Assembly (NCBI GenBank): GCA_965198715.1
Contig: CBDAPV010000002.1
Span: 1,488,001 to 1,552,000, forward strand
DNA from: RH-AL1 sp965198715
GTDB lineage: Bacteria > Pseudomonadota > Alphaproteobacteria > Rhizobiales > Beijerinckiaceae
Direction: 5' to 3'
DNA: 64,000 bases
Shown here: positions 10,126 to 19,202 of the stretch, piece after piece
Layout of the letters: every line of letters starts with the position of its first letter
How positions within the stretch are numbered: the first letter of the stretch is position 1
The notes under the pieces: model-generated
Databases searched by the model: none
The model's input: only the letters and a program-made list of their open reading frames with translations
What the model was told of the DNA's origin: nothing
Position numbers and translations under genes: made by a program

Positions 10126-10596
10126 CTAGAGGTTGCGCGCCGACTCGCGCGCGATCTTGCGGCCACCTTCGACGGGCACGAAATCGAAGCTAATGCGGGC
10201 GCGGCCCAGCGAGACTTCGGCGTCGCGCGCGACGCGGCGCCACGTCATGACGACGCTGACGCGGCACCGGCTGCGATCGCCGTTGCAGCGCGCCTGGATG
10301 CTGCCCGGCACCTCGCTGTACTGGCGTACCGGCCAGGCTTTGATGTAGCGCAGCTTGTCGGCGAGCACCTGCGCCCGCGTCAGGCGCTTGCCGTAATAGA
10401 CGACCTCGGGCGCGTAGAAACGATCGACTGCCACCGCCGTGATGTCGCTGTTGTGCGACCACAGGGCGAGATAGGCCTGGATCGCGCCCTCGTCGCCCGG
10501 CACGGGGCCGGCCTGAGCGAAGACCGGTCCAGCGACGGCGAGCGCCGCCATGATCAGCAGGAGGCGGGTGGTCGAAACGGCCAGGCGGTTGGACAT
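10126..10596 (-). CDS. Secreted NTF2-like protein of unknown function
   Basis: The 156-residue product starts with a clear signal peptide (MSNRLAVSTTRLLLIMAALAVAGPVFAQ), so it is predicted periplasmic. The mature part, with 'AIQAYLALWSHN', 'VDRFYAPEVVYYGKRLTRAQV' and a C-terminal strand-rich region, has the pattern of SnoaL/NTF2-like folds. There are two Cys (in 'ARCNGDRSRCRV') that could form a disulfide. I do not recognise a named family. It stands alone between the hydrolase pair and the deacetylase gene. Confidence 0.7.
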   Translation of the reverse strand: MSNRLAVSTTRLLLIMAALAVAGPVFAQAGPVPGDEGAIQAYLALWSHNSDITAVAVDRFYAPEVVYYGKRLTRAQVLADKLRYIKAWPVRQYSEVPGSIQARCNGDRSRCRVSVVMTWRRVARDAEVSLGRARISFDFVPVEGGRKIARESARNL

Positions 10597-10677
10597 GCGA
10601 CCTTCATAGACTGCTTGCCAAGCTCGGGCACGAACGGAGTGGTAGCAGGCGTCCCTGGCTTAACGCGACAAAGTAGA

Positions 10678-11712
10678 TCAGGCGGCGCGGCCGCGATTCC
10701 ACAGCGCAAACGGCGCGCCCGACAGCAGGATCTCCAACGCGTCGAGGCTCTGCCAATTGCCGTTCAGCGACAGTCGCGGAAGCGCCGTCGGCCGCGCCGC
10801 GTGCTCGGGGAAGATCAGGCCCGGTCGCGTCGTCACCGCCGAGGCAAAGCCGAGTTCGGCCGCCATCGCGTATTCGCGCGGCCCGGCCGAGGTCGCATCG
10901 CCGACCGGGTAAGCCATGTGGCGCACAGGCAAACCGATCTCTTCCTCGAGCACCCGGCGCCCATCGGCCATGCTCGCGCGGGCGCTCGCCGCCTCCTGCT
11001 TGGCGAGCATCGGGTGGGCGACCGTGTGCGCGCCGATCGTGCAGAGCGGATGGCGGGCGAGCGCACGCACCTCCGCCCAGTCCAGGCACAGCGCGGCCGG
11101 CAGCGCCGCGACGTCGATGCCGGCCGCGGCGGCGAGACGTCCGATTATCTCCCGCAGCTCGTCCTCGGGACCGGCTCTCAGCCTCCAGTAGAGGCTGCGG
11201 AACGCCGCCATCTTCTCCGCCGGCGTCCGCGCCGCGATTTTCGCGCGCGTGCCGACCAGACTCGCGTCGACATGGTCGAGGGTGCGCAGCGCCTCCTCCA
11301 GCTCCAGCCACCACAGTCGCGCGGTACGATCGGCGAAACCCGTCGCGATGAAGGCCGCGAAGGGCGCGCCGTGACGCTCGAGGATCGGCAGCGCGTGGTC
11401 GCGCAGGTCGCGGTAGCCGTCGTCGATCGTGACGGCGACGAAGGGTCGGGCCTGCGGGGCGCGAAGCCGCCGCAGCGCCTCGTCCATCGAGACGAGGTCG
11501 TAGCCGAGCACGCGGATGCGGCCGAGCGCGGCGTCGAGGAAATCCGGTTCGATCTCGAGCAGCCGGTTCGGCGCGAACTCCCGCGCCGTCCAGGGCCGCA
11601 CGTGGTGCAGCGTGAGGATGGCACCCTGCCCGCGCGTCCACGGCGCAACCCGCGCGTGGAGCCCGGTCGCCTTGAAGAAGGCGAAGCCGGTGGCAACGAT
11701 CCGATCCTTCAT
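10678..11712 (-). CDS. Polysaccharide deacetylase (NodB homology domain)
   Basis: The 344-residue protein has the two metal-binding signatures of carbohydrate esterase family 4: 'TIDDGYRD' (about residues 95-102) and the His pair in 'GAHTVAHPML', plus 'MAYPVG' further on. Such enzymes remove N- or O-acetyl groups from polysaccharides. A conserved N-terminal 'AILTLHHVRP' is typical of EPS-cluster members. The ATG at 11712 is chosen since upstream sequence in the same frame antisense-overlaps the divergent acyltransferase gene. It faces away from the acyltransferase across a 72-bp promoter region and probably modifies the polymer made by this cluster. Confidence 0.9.
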   Translation of the reverse strand: MKDRIVATGFAFFKATGLHARVAPWTRGQGAILTLHHVRPWTAREFAPNRLLEIEPDFLDAALGRIRVLGYDLVSMDEALRRLRAPQARPFVAVTIDDGYRDLRDHALPILERHGAPFAAFIATGFADRTARLWWLELEEALRTLDHVDASLVGTRAKIAARTPAEKMAAFRSLYWRLRAGPEDELREIIGRLAAAAGIDVAALPAALCLDWAEVRALARHPLCTIGAHTVAHPMLAKQEAASARASMADGRRVLEEEIGLPVRHMAYPVGDATSAGPREYAMAAELGFASAVTTRPGLIFPEHAARPTALPRLSLNGNWQSLDALEILLSGAPFALWNRGRAA

Positions 11713-11784
11713 GCCCGCCCCGACCCGATCCCTTTGGCCAATCTGGCAACAGCTTCTTGAGGTTTCGTTGACAAGCTCGCGGCC

Positions 11785-12945
11785 ATGATCGCCGACGTCC
11801 TCGCGCCCTCCTTCACGCCCGCCGTCGCGGCTCGGGCTGCGCCCTTCGCGCAGGTGAACGCCTATACCGAAGCCGACGCCGTCGCGGCCGGGTGGGCCGA
11901 GCTGGAACGCACGGCGCCCTGCTCGATCTACCAGACGCGCCGCTTCCTCGAACCCTGGGCCGCGACTCTGGGGCACGCGTCCGGGCAGCGGCCGTGCTAT
12001 GTGCTCGCCCGCGACCAGGCCGGCGAGCCGGTCGCCCTGCTCCCGCTCGGCATCGAGCGGCGCGGCCCGGTCACCGTCGCGCGCCTTCTCGGGGGCAAGG
12101 ACGCCAACCTGCAGCTCGCGCTGCTGCGACCGACGGCGGGCTGGACCGGCGAGAGCCTGCGCCGGCTGCTCCGCGAGGTGGCGCGCCTCTGCGGCGCCGA
12201 CGTCTTCGTCTTCTCCAACCAGCCGCACGCCTACGCCGGCGTGGCCAACCCGCTGGCGACCCTGCCGCACTGCGAGAGCCCCAGCGCCGCCTACGGCACG
12301 GGACTGCCGGCGTCGGGCGAAGTGCTGCTCGCCGCCAAGCTGTCGAAGGACACGCGCAAGAAGCTGCGCAAGAAAGAGGCGAAGCTCGCGACGCTCGGTG
12401 CTGTCCGCTACGTCGTCGCCGCTGGTACGGCGGAGCGCGCCGCCATCCTCGACGTCTTCCTGGCGCAGAAGACCGCGCGCTTCCGCGAGCGCGGCATCGC
12501 CTCGGAGTTCGGCACTCCGGCCATGCGCGCCTTCATCGAGCGCGCGTCAGCGAGCGAGCCGCCCGGCATCGAGCTCCACGCGCTCTTCGCCGGCGAGCGG
12601 ATCGTCGCCACCTACGGTGGCGCCGCGCAGGGCGAGCGCTGGAGCGGCATGTTCAACTCGTTCGACGCCGACGCGGAGATCGCCCGCTCGAGCCCCGGCG
12701 ACCTGCTGCTCGCGCGCGTGGTCGAGCGCTGCTGCGCCCGGGGTCTGCGGGCGTTCGACCTCGGCGTGGGCGAAGCCCGCTACAAGCAGGCGCTCTGCGA
12801 CGAGTCGATCCCGCTTTTCGACGCCGCCGTCGGCTTCGGCCTCCTCGGGCGCGCGGCGGCGATGCTGGTGCTGGTGCGGCAGTCGCTCAAGCGCCGGGTG
12901 AAGCGCAGCCCGCGACTCATGGCGATGGCGCGGCGTCTCGGCTGA
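11785..12945 (+). CDS. GNAT acetyltransferase of the BcsL/CelD type
   Basis: The 386-residue protein has the Acetyltransf_6 pattern: 'SIYQTRRFLEPWA' at the N-terminus, 'LSKDTRKKLRKKEAKLATLG' in the middle, and 'GDLLLARVVERCCARGLRAFDLGVGEARYKQALCDE' near the C-terminus, where the acetyl-CoA fold closes. Members occur in cellulose and exopolysaccharide loci, where they are thought to acylate sugars or precursors; the acceptor is unknown. It is soluble with no signal peptide. It is divergent from the deacetylase gene, so acylation and deacetylation functions sit side by side. Confidence 0.85.
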   Translation: MIADVLAPSFTPAVAARAAPFAQVNAYTEADAVAAGWAELERTAPCSIYQTRRFLEPWAATLGHASGQRPCYVLARDQAGEPVALLPLGIERRGPVTVARLLGGKDANLQLALLRPTAGWTGESLRRLLREVARLCGADVFVFSNQPHAYAGVANPLATLPHCESPSAAYGTGLPASGEVLLAAKLSKDTRKKLRKKEAKLATLGAVRYVVAAGTAERAAILDVFLAQKTARFRERGIASEFGTPAMRAFIERASASEPPGIELHALFAGERIVATYGGAAQGERWSGMFNSFDADAEIARSSPGDLLLARVVERCCARGLRAFDLGVGEARYKQALCDESIPLFDAAVGFGLLGRAAAMLVLVRQSLKRRVKRSPRLMAMARRLG

Positions 12946-12965
12946 CGACAGCCGAGCGCGTCGGA

Positions 12966-12997
12966 CGATGGCCGCGGCAAGTGCGCCTCGGCCATCG
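12966..12997. terminator. Possible bidirectional terminator between convergent genes
   Basis: CGATGGCCG and CGGCCATCG form a 9-bp perfect stem with a 14-base loop between the converging acyltransferase and Wzz-like genes. There is no strong T-run on either strand, so termination efficiency is uncertain. Confidence 0.45.
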
Positions 12998-13011
12998 GGG
13001 CAAGATACCTC

Positions 13012-15633
13012 CTAGGCCACCACCTTCCTCAGTGCGCCTTCCTGCGAAGCGCCCGTTACCAGCACCTCGCGGGCGCCGGCCGCGGTCAGCTCGCCCTCGA
13101 ACAGGTCGAGCACGTCGCGACCGGCGTCGTCGGCGGCGCTGAGCACCACGAAGTCGGCGTAGGGCGCCATGACCTTGGCGATCTCGCTTTGCGGGTAGGC
13201 AGGGGTGAGCAGCACGATGAAGTCGTAGGTCTCGGTCAGGGCGTCGAGGATGAGGTCGAAGTCGCGGAAATCGGCCTCCTTGCGGCCGGTCGGAATGAAG
13301 TGCAGCCGCGTGGCGTGGTCGCGGTGGATCACCTCGGCGAAGCTCGCCTCGCCCGCGAGCAGCTCGGCGAGCCCGTCGAGCTCGGTCACGCTCGCGCGCC
13401 CGTTCTCCGCCGCGCCGAGAGCGGCGAGCTTGGCCGGTGTGGCGTTGAGGTCGACGATGATCGAGCGACCCTTGTCGGCAAGCGCGCGGGCCAGCGCGAT
13501 GAGCTTGTCCGAGGCGGCCGCGTCGGGGCCGACCCCGGTGCCGACCACGTGAAGGCCGCGGCCCGGCACGTGCCCGTCGACGATGCGCTGCGCCACGGAC
13601 CCGTGCGCGACCCCGACGAGCTCGGCGGCCGCCTTCGTGTCCCCCGCCGCGGCGGGGGACCGCACGGGGACGACGGGGGACCGCGTGGGGATTATAGGAG
13701 ATTGCGCGGGGACGACGGGATCCCACCCGAAGTCCTCGCGAGACACCTTCGGGCGGGAGACCGACTCGATGGGCGATTCCGAGGCCGGCCGACCGAAGGC
13801 GACGAGATAGGCGGCGAGCGATGCCATCGCCTCCTCGGCCCAGCGGCGGGGCGAAACGCCGTCGATCTTCGGCCTCACCGACGAACGGGGCGGGACGGGA
13901 GCCAGCACGACGTCATCGTTCTGGCGTGCCCCGCCGAACGTGCGCAGCCGCTCGGGACGCCGCGCCGGGGCCGGCGCGGACGGCCTTGGAGCGACCACCG
14001 AATCGGCGGGCGGCGACGCGCGATCGGGGGCTGGCGGCGCAACCGGTGCCGCCGCCCAGAAGTCCTCTGTGCCGCCGAGGCGGGCGCCGGACGGCGCATC
14101 GGCGGCGCGGCGACGCGGCGACGCGGCGAGCGGCAGCTCGGCCTGTGCCGGTACCGCCGCAAAGTCGGGAAGCGGCTGCTCCGGCATCGATGTCGTGCGC
14201 GGCGCCGCCGGTGCGCCGACGTCGGCGCGACCCGACAGGATCTCGCTCGCCACGACCCAGCCTACCGAGAACACCAGCGTCGCCAGCGTGCCGAAGATTA
14301 GGATTGGCAGCTTCTTGGGATAGGAGGGCTCCTGCGGCGGCGCGGCGCTCGAGATCACGCGGGCGTCGGCCGGCGTCGCGGTGGAGGTCTGTCGCGCCAG
14401 CGCCTCCTCGTATTTGGTGGTCGAGCTCTGCAGCTGGTCCTTGAGGCTCTGCGCCACGCGCTCGAGCGCGTTGAGATGCACCTCATCGGAGTTGGCGGTG
14501 CCGACGAGCGTCTTCTGCTGGGCCACCGCCACCTCCAGGTTGGCGACGCGCTGGCCGGCGACCTTGGCGTCGTTCTCGAGCGAGACGGCCGCCTGCCTGG
14601 CCGCGCTCTTCAGCCCGGCATCGTATTCCTTGAGCTGGGCGACCAGCTCCTTCACGCGCGGGTGCTCGGGCATCAGCGTGCGCGATTCGAGGGCGAGCTG
14701 CGCCTGCGCCTGCGAGCGCTGGGTCCACAGCTGCCGCACGATCGGGCTGTTGGTGACGTCGGCGACGTCGGCGGCGCGACCCTGGCTCAACAACTCGCGG
14801 ATCGTTGCCGCCTTGGCCTGGGCGTCGGCCTGCAAGGCCCGGGCACGCGACAGGTCGGTGTTGATGTCGGCGAGCGACTGGCCGCTGATCGTCATGTTGT
14901 TGGTGCCGGCGAGCAGCCCGGAACTCAGCCTGTAGCGCTCGCGCGCGGCGTCGGCATCGGCGAGCTTGGTGCGCAGGTCGGCTATCTGCGCCGCCAGCGC
15001 CTCGGACGAGTCCTTGGCCATGGTGCGCTTGGCCGCCGACTGCTCCTGCAGGTAGAGAGCGGCGACCTCGTTGGCGCCTTGCGCGGCAAGCTTGGGGTCG
15101 CGGCTGGTGAATTCGACCGTCACCACCCGCGTCTTGGGGGGCGAGAACACGGTGAGCTTCTGCTGGAAGGTCTGCACCATTCGCGCCTCCGCCGTGTCGC
15201 GGGTCGGGTCGGGCAGTACCCCGATCAGCACCAGCACGCGTGTCAGCGGATTCATCCCCCCGGCCAGGGGATCGAATTCGTCGTTGCCCTGGAGGTGCAG
15301 CGCCTTGATGGAACGGCGCGCGATGTCGGGCGAGGCGATCAGCTGGACTTGGCTCGCCACGGCCGCCTCGTCGAGCTGGTTGGGCATCTCATTGGGGAGG
15401 TTGGCGCGATCGGGCCGGGTGAAGAAGGTCTCCTGGTTCTCGAGCAGGATCTGGGTCTGCGCGGTGTAGCGCGGCGTGACGAATGTGACGAAGATCCCCA
15501 CCGCGAGCAAGGCGAAGAGCGTCGGCAGCACCCATGCGCGGCGGCGGCGCTTCAGCGCCGCGCCGATCGCGCGCAGGTCGATCTCGCCGGTCGGCTCGAC
15601 CGGGCCGACGGGGGGAGCCAGGGTACGCGGCAT
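13012..15633 (-). CDS. Polysaccharide co-polymerase (Wzz/GNVR) fused to a degenerate BY-kinase-like domain
   Basis: This 873-residue inner-membrane protein resembles ExoP/EpsB chain-length regulators. A first membrane helix (about 35-53) is followed by the Wzz domain, a long coiled-coil periplasmic part (about 180-400), a second helix near 450 after a Pro-rich 'SSAAPPQEPSYPKKLPIL' motif, then a low-complexity linker rich in Pro, Ala and Ser (about 480-660) with a short repeat of the form 'SPVVP-RSP'. The C-terminal 180 residues align with bacterial tyrosine kinases but the expected Walker A (G-E-G-K-S/T) reads 'GTGVGPDAAASDKL' (about 697-710), and the Walker A' region is 'SIIVDLNA' instead of 'LLIDAD'. 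ATP binding and kinase activity are therefore doubtful. It is transcribed away from the export lipoprotein gene. Confidence 0.88.
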   Translation of the reverse strand: MPRTLAPPVGPVEPTGEIDLRAIGAALKRRRRAWVLPTLFALLAVGIFVTFVTPRYTAQTQILLENQETFFTRPDRANLPNEMPNQLDEAAVASQVQLIASPDIARRSIKALHLQGNDEFDPLAGGMNPLTRVLVLIGVLPDPTRDTAEARMVQTFQQKLTVFSPPKTRVVTVEFTSRDPKLAAQGANEVAALYLQEQSAAKRTMAKDSSEALAAQIADLRTKLADADAARERYRLSSGLLAGTNNMTISGQSLADINTDLSRARALQADAQAKAATIRELLSQGRAADVADVTNSPIVRQLWTQRSQAQAQLALESRTLMPEHPRVKELVAQLKEYDAGLKSAARQAAVSLENDAKVAGQRVANLEVAVAQQKTLVGTANSDEVHLNALERVAQSLKDQLQSSTTKYEEALARQTSTATPADARVISSAAPPQEPSYPKKLPILIFGTLATLVFSVGWVVASEILSGRADVGAPAAPRTTSMPEQPLPDFAAVPAQAELPLAASPRRRAADAPSGARLGGTEDFWAAAPVAPPAPDRASPPADSVVAPRPSAPAPARRPERLRTFGGARQNDDVVLAPVPPRSSVRPKIDGVSPRRWAEEAMASLAAYLVAFGRPASESPIESVSRPKVSREDFGWDPVVPAQSPIIPTRSPVVPVRSPAAAGDTKAAAELVGVAHGSVAQRIVDGHVPGRGLHVVGTGVGPDAAASDKLIALARALADKGRSIIVDLNATPAKLAALGAAENGRASVTELDGLAELLAGEASFAEVIHRDHATRLHFIPTGRKEADFRDFDLILDALTETYDFIVLLTPAYPQSEIAKVMAPYADFVVLSAADDAGRDVLDLFEGELTAAGAREVLVTGASQEGALRKVVA

Positions 15634-15804
15634 GGAAGTCTCGAGGCACTACGATGATGCCAACAAACCTCTTCAAGGTTGCGGCCCGGTTAATCTTCGA
15701 CTGATCCATCCCTGCACAAGCCTTTATTAACCACGATTACCTAACGATGCGGACATGCTTGACGGCCGGTCGTTCCGGCCGCGCCACCCGCAGACGGCAG
15801 GCTC
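15634..15804. promoter_or_regulatory. Divergent promoter region of the exopolysaccharide cluster
   Basis: This 171-bp region separates the minus-strand Wzz-like gene from the plus-strand export/glycosyltransferase genes. It is AT-richer than its surroundings and contains a perfect inverted repeat GGTTAAT (15688-15694) / ATTAACC (15726-15732), a plausible operator. No clear sigma-70 hexamers can be assigned with confidence. Confidence 0.45.
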
Positions 15805-16359
15805 ATGCGACGTTGGATTACAGCTTTGTGCCTCGCCGTGGGGCTCGTGTGCGGGGGATGCGCGCCGCGTCCCAACGGCTACGCCGACCTCGGCGCCGAC
15901 CTGCCCTACGCGCTGGCAAGCGGCGATCGGCTTCGCGTCATCGTCTTCGGACAGGACGGGCTCAGCAATTCCTACGCGGTGAACTCGGCCGGCTCGATCT
16001 CGATGCCGCTGATCGGCCAGGTGCATGCGCAGGGCCTCACCACGACCGCGCTGGAGAAGGTCGTCGAGGCCAAGCTCAAGAACGGCTACATCCGCGAACC
16101 CAAGGTCTCGATAGAGGTCGACGCCTACCGCCCGTTCTTCGTGCTCGGCGAGGTGCTCACGGCGGGCCAATATCCCTATATCGCCGGCATGACCGCGGAG
16201 ACCGCGGTGGCGGTGTCCGGTGGCTTCACCCCGCGCGCCAACAAATACGAAGTCGACCTGACCCGGGTCGTCGACGGCCACCCGGTCACCGCCAGCGTGC
16301 CGGTCGACCAGCCGCTGAAACCCGGCGATACCATCTTCGTCAGGGAACGCTTTTTTTAA
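15805..16359 (+). CDS. Polysaccharide export lipoprotein (Wza/ExoF-like)
   Basis: The 184-residue protein begins with a signal sequence (MRRWITALCLAVGLVC) followed by Gly-Gly-Cys, a lipoprotein-like processing site. The mature part has the Poly_export domain ('LASGDRLRVIVFGQDGLS', 'VNSAGSISMPLIGQVHAQGLT', 'IREPKVSIEV') and a following SLBB unit ('RPFFVLGEVLTAGQYPYIAGMTAETAVAVSGGF'). These proteins form or contact the outer-membrane polysaccharide channel. It is short compared with E. coli Wza (about 380 residues), as is usual for rhizobial ExoF-type proteins. The next gene starts 24 bases downstream. Confidence 0.92.
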   Translation: MRRWITALCLAVGLVCGGCAPRPNGYADLGADLPYALASGDRLRVIVFGQDGLSNSYAVNSAGSISMPLIGQVHAQGLTTTALEKVVEAKLKNGYIREPKVSIEVDAYRPFFVLGEVLTAGQYPYIAGMTAETAVAVSGGFTPRANKYEVDLTRVVDGHPVTASVPVDQPLKPGDTIFVRERFF

Positions 16360-16383
16360 GCTTGCGGCGCACACCTATGCGCC

Positions 16384-17622
16384 ATGAAAGAGCCTCGCTC
16401 CGTTCCGACCCATAAGCTGCGCGTCCTTCACGTGCTCCGGGCGCCGCTCGGCGGTCTGTTCCGCCACGTGGTCGACCTGACGCGTGAGCAGATCGCGCGC
16501 GGCCACGAGGTCGGTCTCATCGTCGACAGCCTGACCGGCGGCGCACAGGCCGACGCCGTCCTCGCCGAACTGCAGCCGCACCTCGCTCTCGGGCTGACGC
16601 GCATGCCGATGCTGCGCAAGCCGCAGTTCGCCGACATCTTCAACACCGTGAGAGTCGAACGACACGCGCGACGGCTGAGAGCCGACGTGATCCACGGCCA
16701 TGGTTCGAAGGGCGGAGTCTATGCGCGCGGCATGGGCGTCTGGCGCGGCTTGGGCGTCTGGCGCGGCTTGGGCATCCTGCGTCGCGCCACCGGACCGATC
16801 CGTTGCTACACGCCCCACGGCGGCAGCTTCAACCATGAGGCCTCTCCGCCGGTGCAGGCTCTCTACATGATTGTCGAGCGCGTGCTGGCGGCCTGCACCG
16901 ACATGCTGCTGTTCGAGAGCGTCTTCATCGCCAACCGCTTCCACCAGCGCATCGGCGACACAAGCGCCATGGTGCGCATCGTCCAGAACGGCATCGGACC
17001 GGATGAATTCGTGTCCGTGACGCCCGACGCGGAAGCGGCGGATCTGCTCTACGTCGGCGAACTGCGCTCGGCCAAAGGCATCGACACGCTCATCGACTCC
17101 CTGGCCATCCTGCAGCGTCGGCTCGGACGCCCTGTCAGCCTCAATCTCGCCGGCACCGGTCCCGACCAGACCCAGCTCGAGGCGCGTGCTCGCTCCCGCG
17201 GCGTCGCGGAGGCGGTGCGTTTCCTCGGCTCGGTCCCGGCGCGGCGCGCCTTCGCGCTCGGCCGCGTGCTGGTGGTGCCGAGCCGCGCCGAATCTCTGCC
17301 CTACATCGTCCTCGAGGCCGCCGGCGCCCAGGTGCCGATGGTGGCGACCGACGTCGGCGGCATCAGCGAGGTCTTCGGTCCCTATCGCGACCGTCTCATC
17401 GCCTGCGACGACCCCATCGTGCTGGCCAAGGCGCTCGAGCGCGTGATCGAGGCCGACCCGCACGAGGTCGCGGCGCAGGGCCGGGACCTCGCCGCCTACG
17501 TCGCCAGCCGCTTCTCCATAGACCTCATGGCGAGCTCGGTCATCGGCGGCTACCACGATGCCATCGCGCAACGCGCCTCGGCGACGAAATCGGTCGAGAG
17601 AGCCATTCCCGCCCATCCCTGA
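16384..17622 (+). CDS. Glycosyltransferase family 4
   Basis: The 412-residue cytoplasmic protein has a GT4 fold: an N-terminal Rossmann domain with 'LHVLRAPLGGLFRHVVDLTREQIARGHEV' pattern, a nucleotide-binding C-terminal domain with 'LLYVGELRSAKGIDTLID' and the E-x7-E motif in 'SRAESLPYIVLEAAG'. It most likely transfers a hexose from a nucleotide sugar to the growing lipid-linked repeat unit. An in-frame 18-base tandem duplication (16735-16770) gives the peptide repeat GVWRGL-GVWRGL in a loop near residue 120. The gene lies in the plus-strand unit of the exopolysaccharide cluster. Confidence 0.9.
   Translation: MKEPRSVPTHKLRVLHVLRAPLGGLFRHVVDLTREQIARGHEVGLIVDSLTGGAQADAVLAELQPHLALGLTRMPMLRKPQFADIFNTVRVERHARRLRADVIHGHGSKGGVYARGMGVWRGLGVWRGLGILRRATGPIRCYTPHGGSFNHEASPPVQALYMIVERVLAACTDMLLFESVFIANRFHQRIGDTSAMVRIVQNGIGPDEFVSVTPDAEAADLLYVGELRSAKGIDTLIDSLAILQRRLGRPVSLNLAGTGPDQTQLEARARSRGVAEAVRFLGSVPARRAFALGRVLVVPSRAESLPYIVLEAAGAQVPMVATDVGGISEVFGPYRDRLIACDDPIVLAKALERVIEADPHEVAAQGRDLAAYVASRFSIDLMASSVIGGYHDAIAQRASATKSVERAIPAHP
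16735..16770 (+). repeat. 18-bp in-frame tandem duplication within the GT4 gene
   Basis: The unit GGCGTCTGGCGCGGCTTG occurs twice back to back (16735-16752 and 16753-16770). It keeps the reading frame and adds six residues. Confidence 0.9.
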
Positions 17623-17645
17623 CGCATCGCATTGCGAGATTGCCC

Positions 17646-19184
17646 ATGGCCGCGTTTTCCGCCCAGGACCTGCGTACGATCGAATCCGCGCCGACGGCAC
17701 CGGCCGGACGCGTCAATCCTCACGCCAAGGAGCTGAACAAACTCGCGGCCACGATAAATCGGCATAGCGGTCGGCGCCTCATCTCGGCGACGATCCTCGA
17801 AGGCCTCGTGCGCATCGGCGAACTGGCGGTCGGCGCCATTGCCGGGCTCGCCACGTTCGCGCTCGCGATCGTGCCGAAGGCCGGGGTGTCGATCGCGCCA
17901 CTTCTCGGCGTACCCCTCGTCGCGCTGCTCGTCGTCATCGTGATGCAGTCGCTGGGCTGCTACCGCGTCGCCGCCCTGCGCGCGCCGACGCGTTTCGGGC
18001 TGCGCATCTCGGCCTCGTGGTTCGGCGTCTTCGTCGTCGCCTTCGGCACGAGCCTTCTCGCCCACGTCGACCCGCTCTACGCCAGAACTTGGCTCGGGCA
18101 ATGGGCCTTCTTCGGCTTCGTCGCCATGTCCGCCGAGCGTTTCGCGCTTTGTGCCGTCACCAACCATCTCACCCGTACGGGGAAGCTCTCGCGCCGCACC
18201 GTGCTGGTCGGCGGCGGCCCGGCCGCCAAGCAGCTGCTGCAGGATTTCTCGACCCAGGGCAGCGAAGACCTTCACATCTTCGGCATCTTCGACGACCGCA
18301 CCGACGAGCGCTCGCCGGACATGGTCGAGGGCTTCCCCAAGCTCGGCAACGTCGACGACCTCGTCGAATTCGCCCGCGCCAACCCGCTCGACCTCGTGAT
18401 CTTCACGCTGCCGATCTCGGCCGAGCAGCGCCTGCTGACCATGCTGCGCAAGCTCTGGGTGCTGCCCGTCGACATTCGGCTGGCGGCGCACATGAACAAG
18501 CTCAGATTCCGCCCGCGCGCCTACAGCTACATCGGCAAGGTGCCGGTCATCGACCTCTTCGACAAGCCGCTGGCCGAGTGGGACATCGTGCTGAAGACGG
18601 TGTTCGACCGCGTCGTTGGAAGCTTCGCCCTGCTGGCGCTGGCCCCGGTCATGCTGATGGTGGCGCTCGCCGTGAAGCTCGACTCCCGGGGCCCGGCGCT
18701 GTTCCGCCAGAAGCGCTACGGCTTCAACAACGAGCTCATCGAGGTCTTCAAGTTCCGCTCGATGTACACCGAGCAGCTCGACATCCGGGCCGACAAGCTC
18801 GTCACCAAGAACGATCCGCGCGTGACCCGCATCGGCCGCTTCATCCGCAAGTCGTCGCTCGACGAGCTGCCGCAACTCTTCAACGTCGTCTTCAAGGGCA
18901 ACCTCTCGCTGGTCGGGCCGCGTCCGCACGCCGTCAACGCCAAGGCGGCGGCCGCGCTCTACGACGAGGTCGTCGACGGCTATTTCGCCCGCCATCGCGT
19001 GCGCCCCGGCATCACCGGCTGGGCGCAGATCAACGGCTGGCGCGGCGAGACCGACACGTCCGAGAAGATCCAGAAGCGCGTCGAGTGCGACCTCTTCTAC
19101 ATCGAGAACTGGTCGATTTTCCTCGACATGTACGTCCTCGCCGCCACGCCGATCTCGCTGGTCAAGACGAAGAACGCCTATTGA
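17646..19184 (+). CDS. Undecaprenyl-phosphate sugar-1-phosphate transferase (WbaP/ExoY/WcaJ family)
   Basis: The 512-residue polyisoprenyl-phosphate hexose-1-phosphate transferase starts repeat-unit assembly by loading the first sugar phosphate onto the lipid carrier. The N-terminal half has several membrane helices (about 45-150) and a CoA-binding-like domain with 'RTVLVGGGPAAKQLLQ'. The C-terminal catalytic domain has a membrane helix ('SFALLALAPVMLMVALAV'), 'EVFKFRSMYT', 'KSSLDELPQLFNVVFKGNLSLVGPRPHA' and the terminal 'WSIFLDMYVLAATPISLVKTKNAY', all standard. The ATG at 17646 is used; a TTG two codons upstream is possible. The gene follows the GT4 gene after 23 bases. Confidence 0.93.
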   Translation: MAAFSAQDLRTIESAPTAPAGRVNPHAKELNKLAATINRHSGRRLISATILEGLVRIGELAVGAIAGLATFALAIVPKAGVSIAPLLGVPLVALLVVIVMQSLGCYRVAALRAPTRFGLRISASWFGVFVVAFGTSLLAHVDPLYARTWLGQWAFFGFVAMSAERFALCAVTNHLTRTGKLSRRTVLVGGGPAAKQLLQDFSTQGSEDLHIFGIFDDRTDERSPDMVEGFPKLGNVDDLVEFARANPLDLVIFTLPISAEQRLLTMLRKLWVLPVDIRLAAHMNKLRFRPRAYSYIGKVPVIDLFDKPLAEWDIVLKTVFDRVVGSFALLALAPVMLMVALAVKLDSRGPALFRQKRYGFNNELIEVFKFRSMYTEQLDIRADKLVTKNDPRVTRIGRFIRKSSLDELPQLFNVVFKGNLSLVGPRPHAVNAKAAAALYDEVVDGYFARHRVRPGITGWAQINGWRGETDTSEKIQKRVECDLFYIENWSIFLDMYVLAATPISLVKTKNAY

Positions 19185-19202
19185 GCCGGGGCAGCCTCAC
19201 AT

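Noticed and set aside
9586..11760. Plus-strand open frame of 724 codons
   Set aside because: Antisense to the hydrolase, NTF2-like and deacetylase genes; composition is that of a shadow frame.
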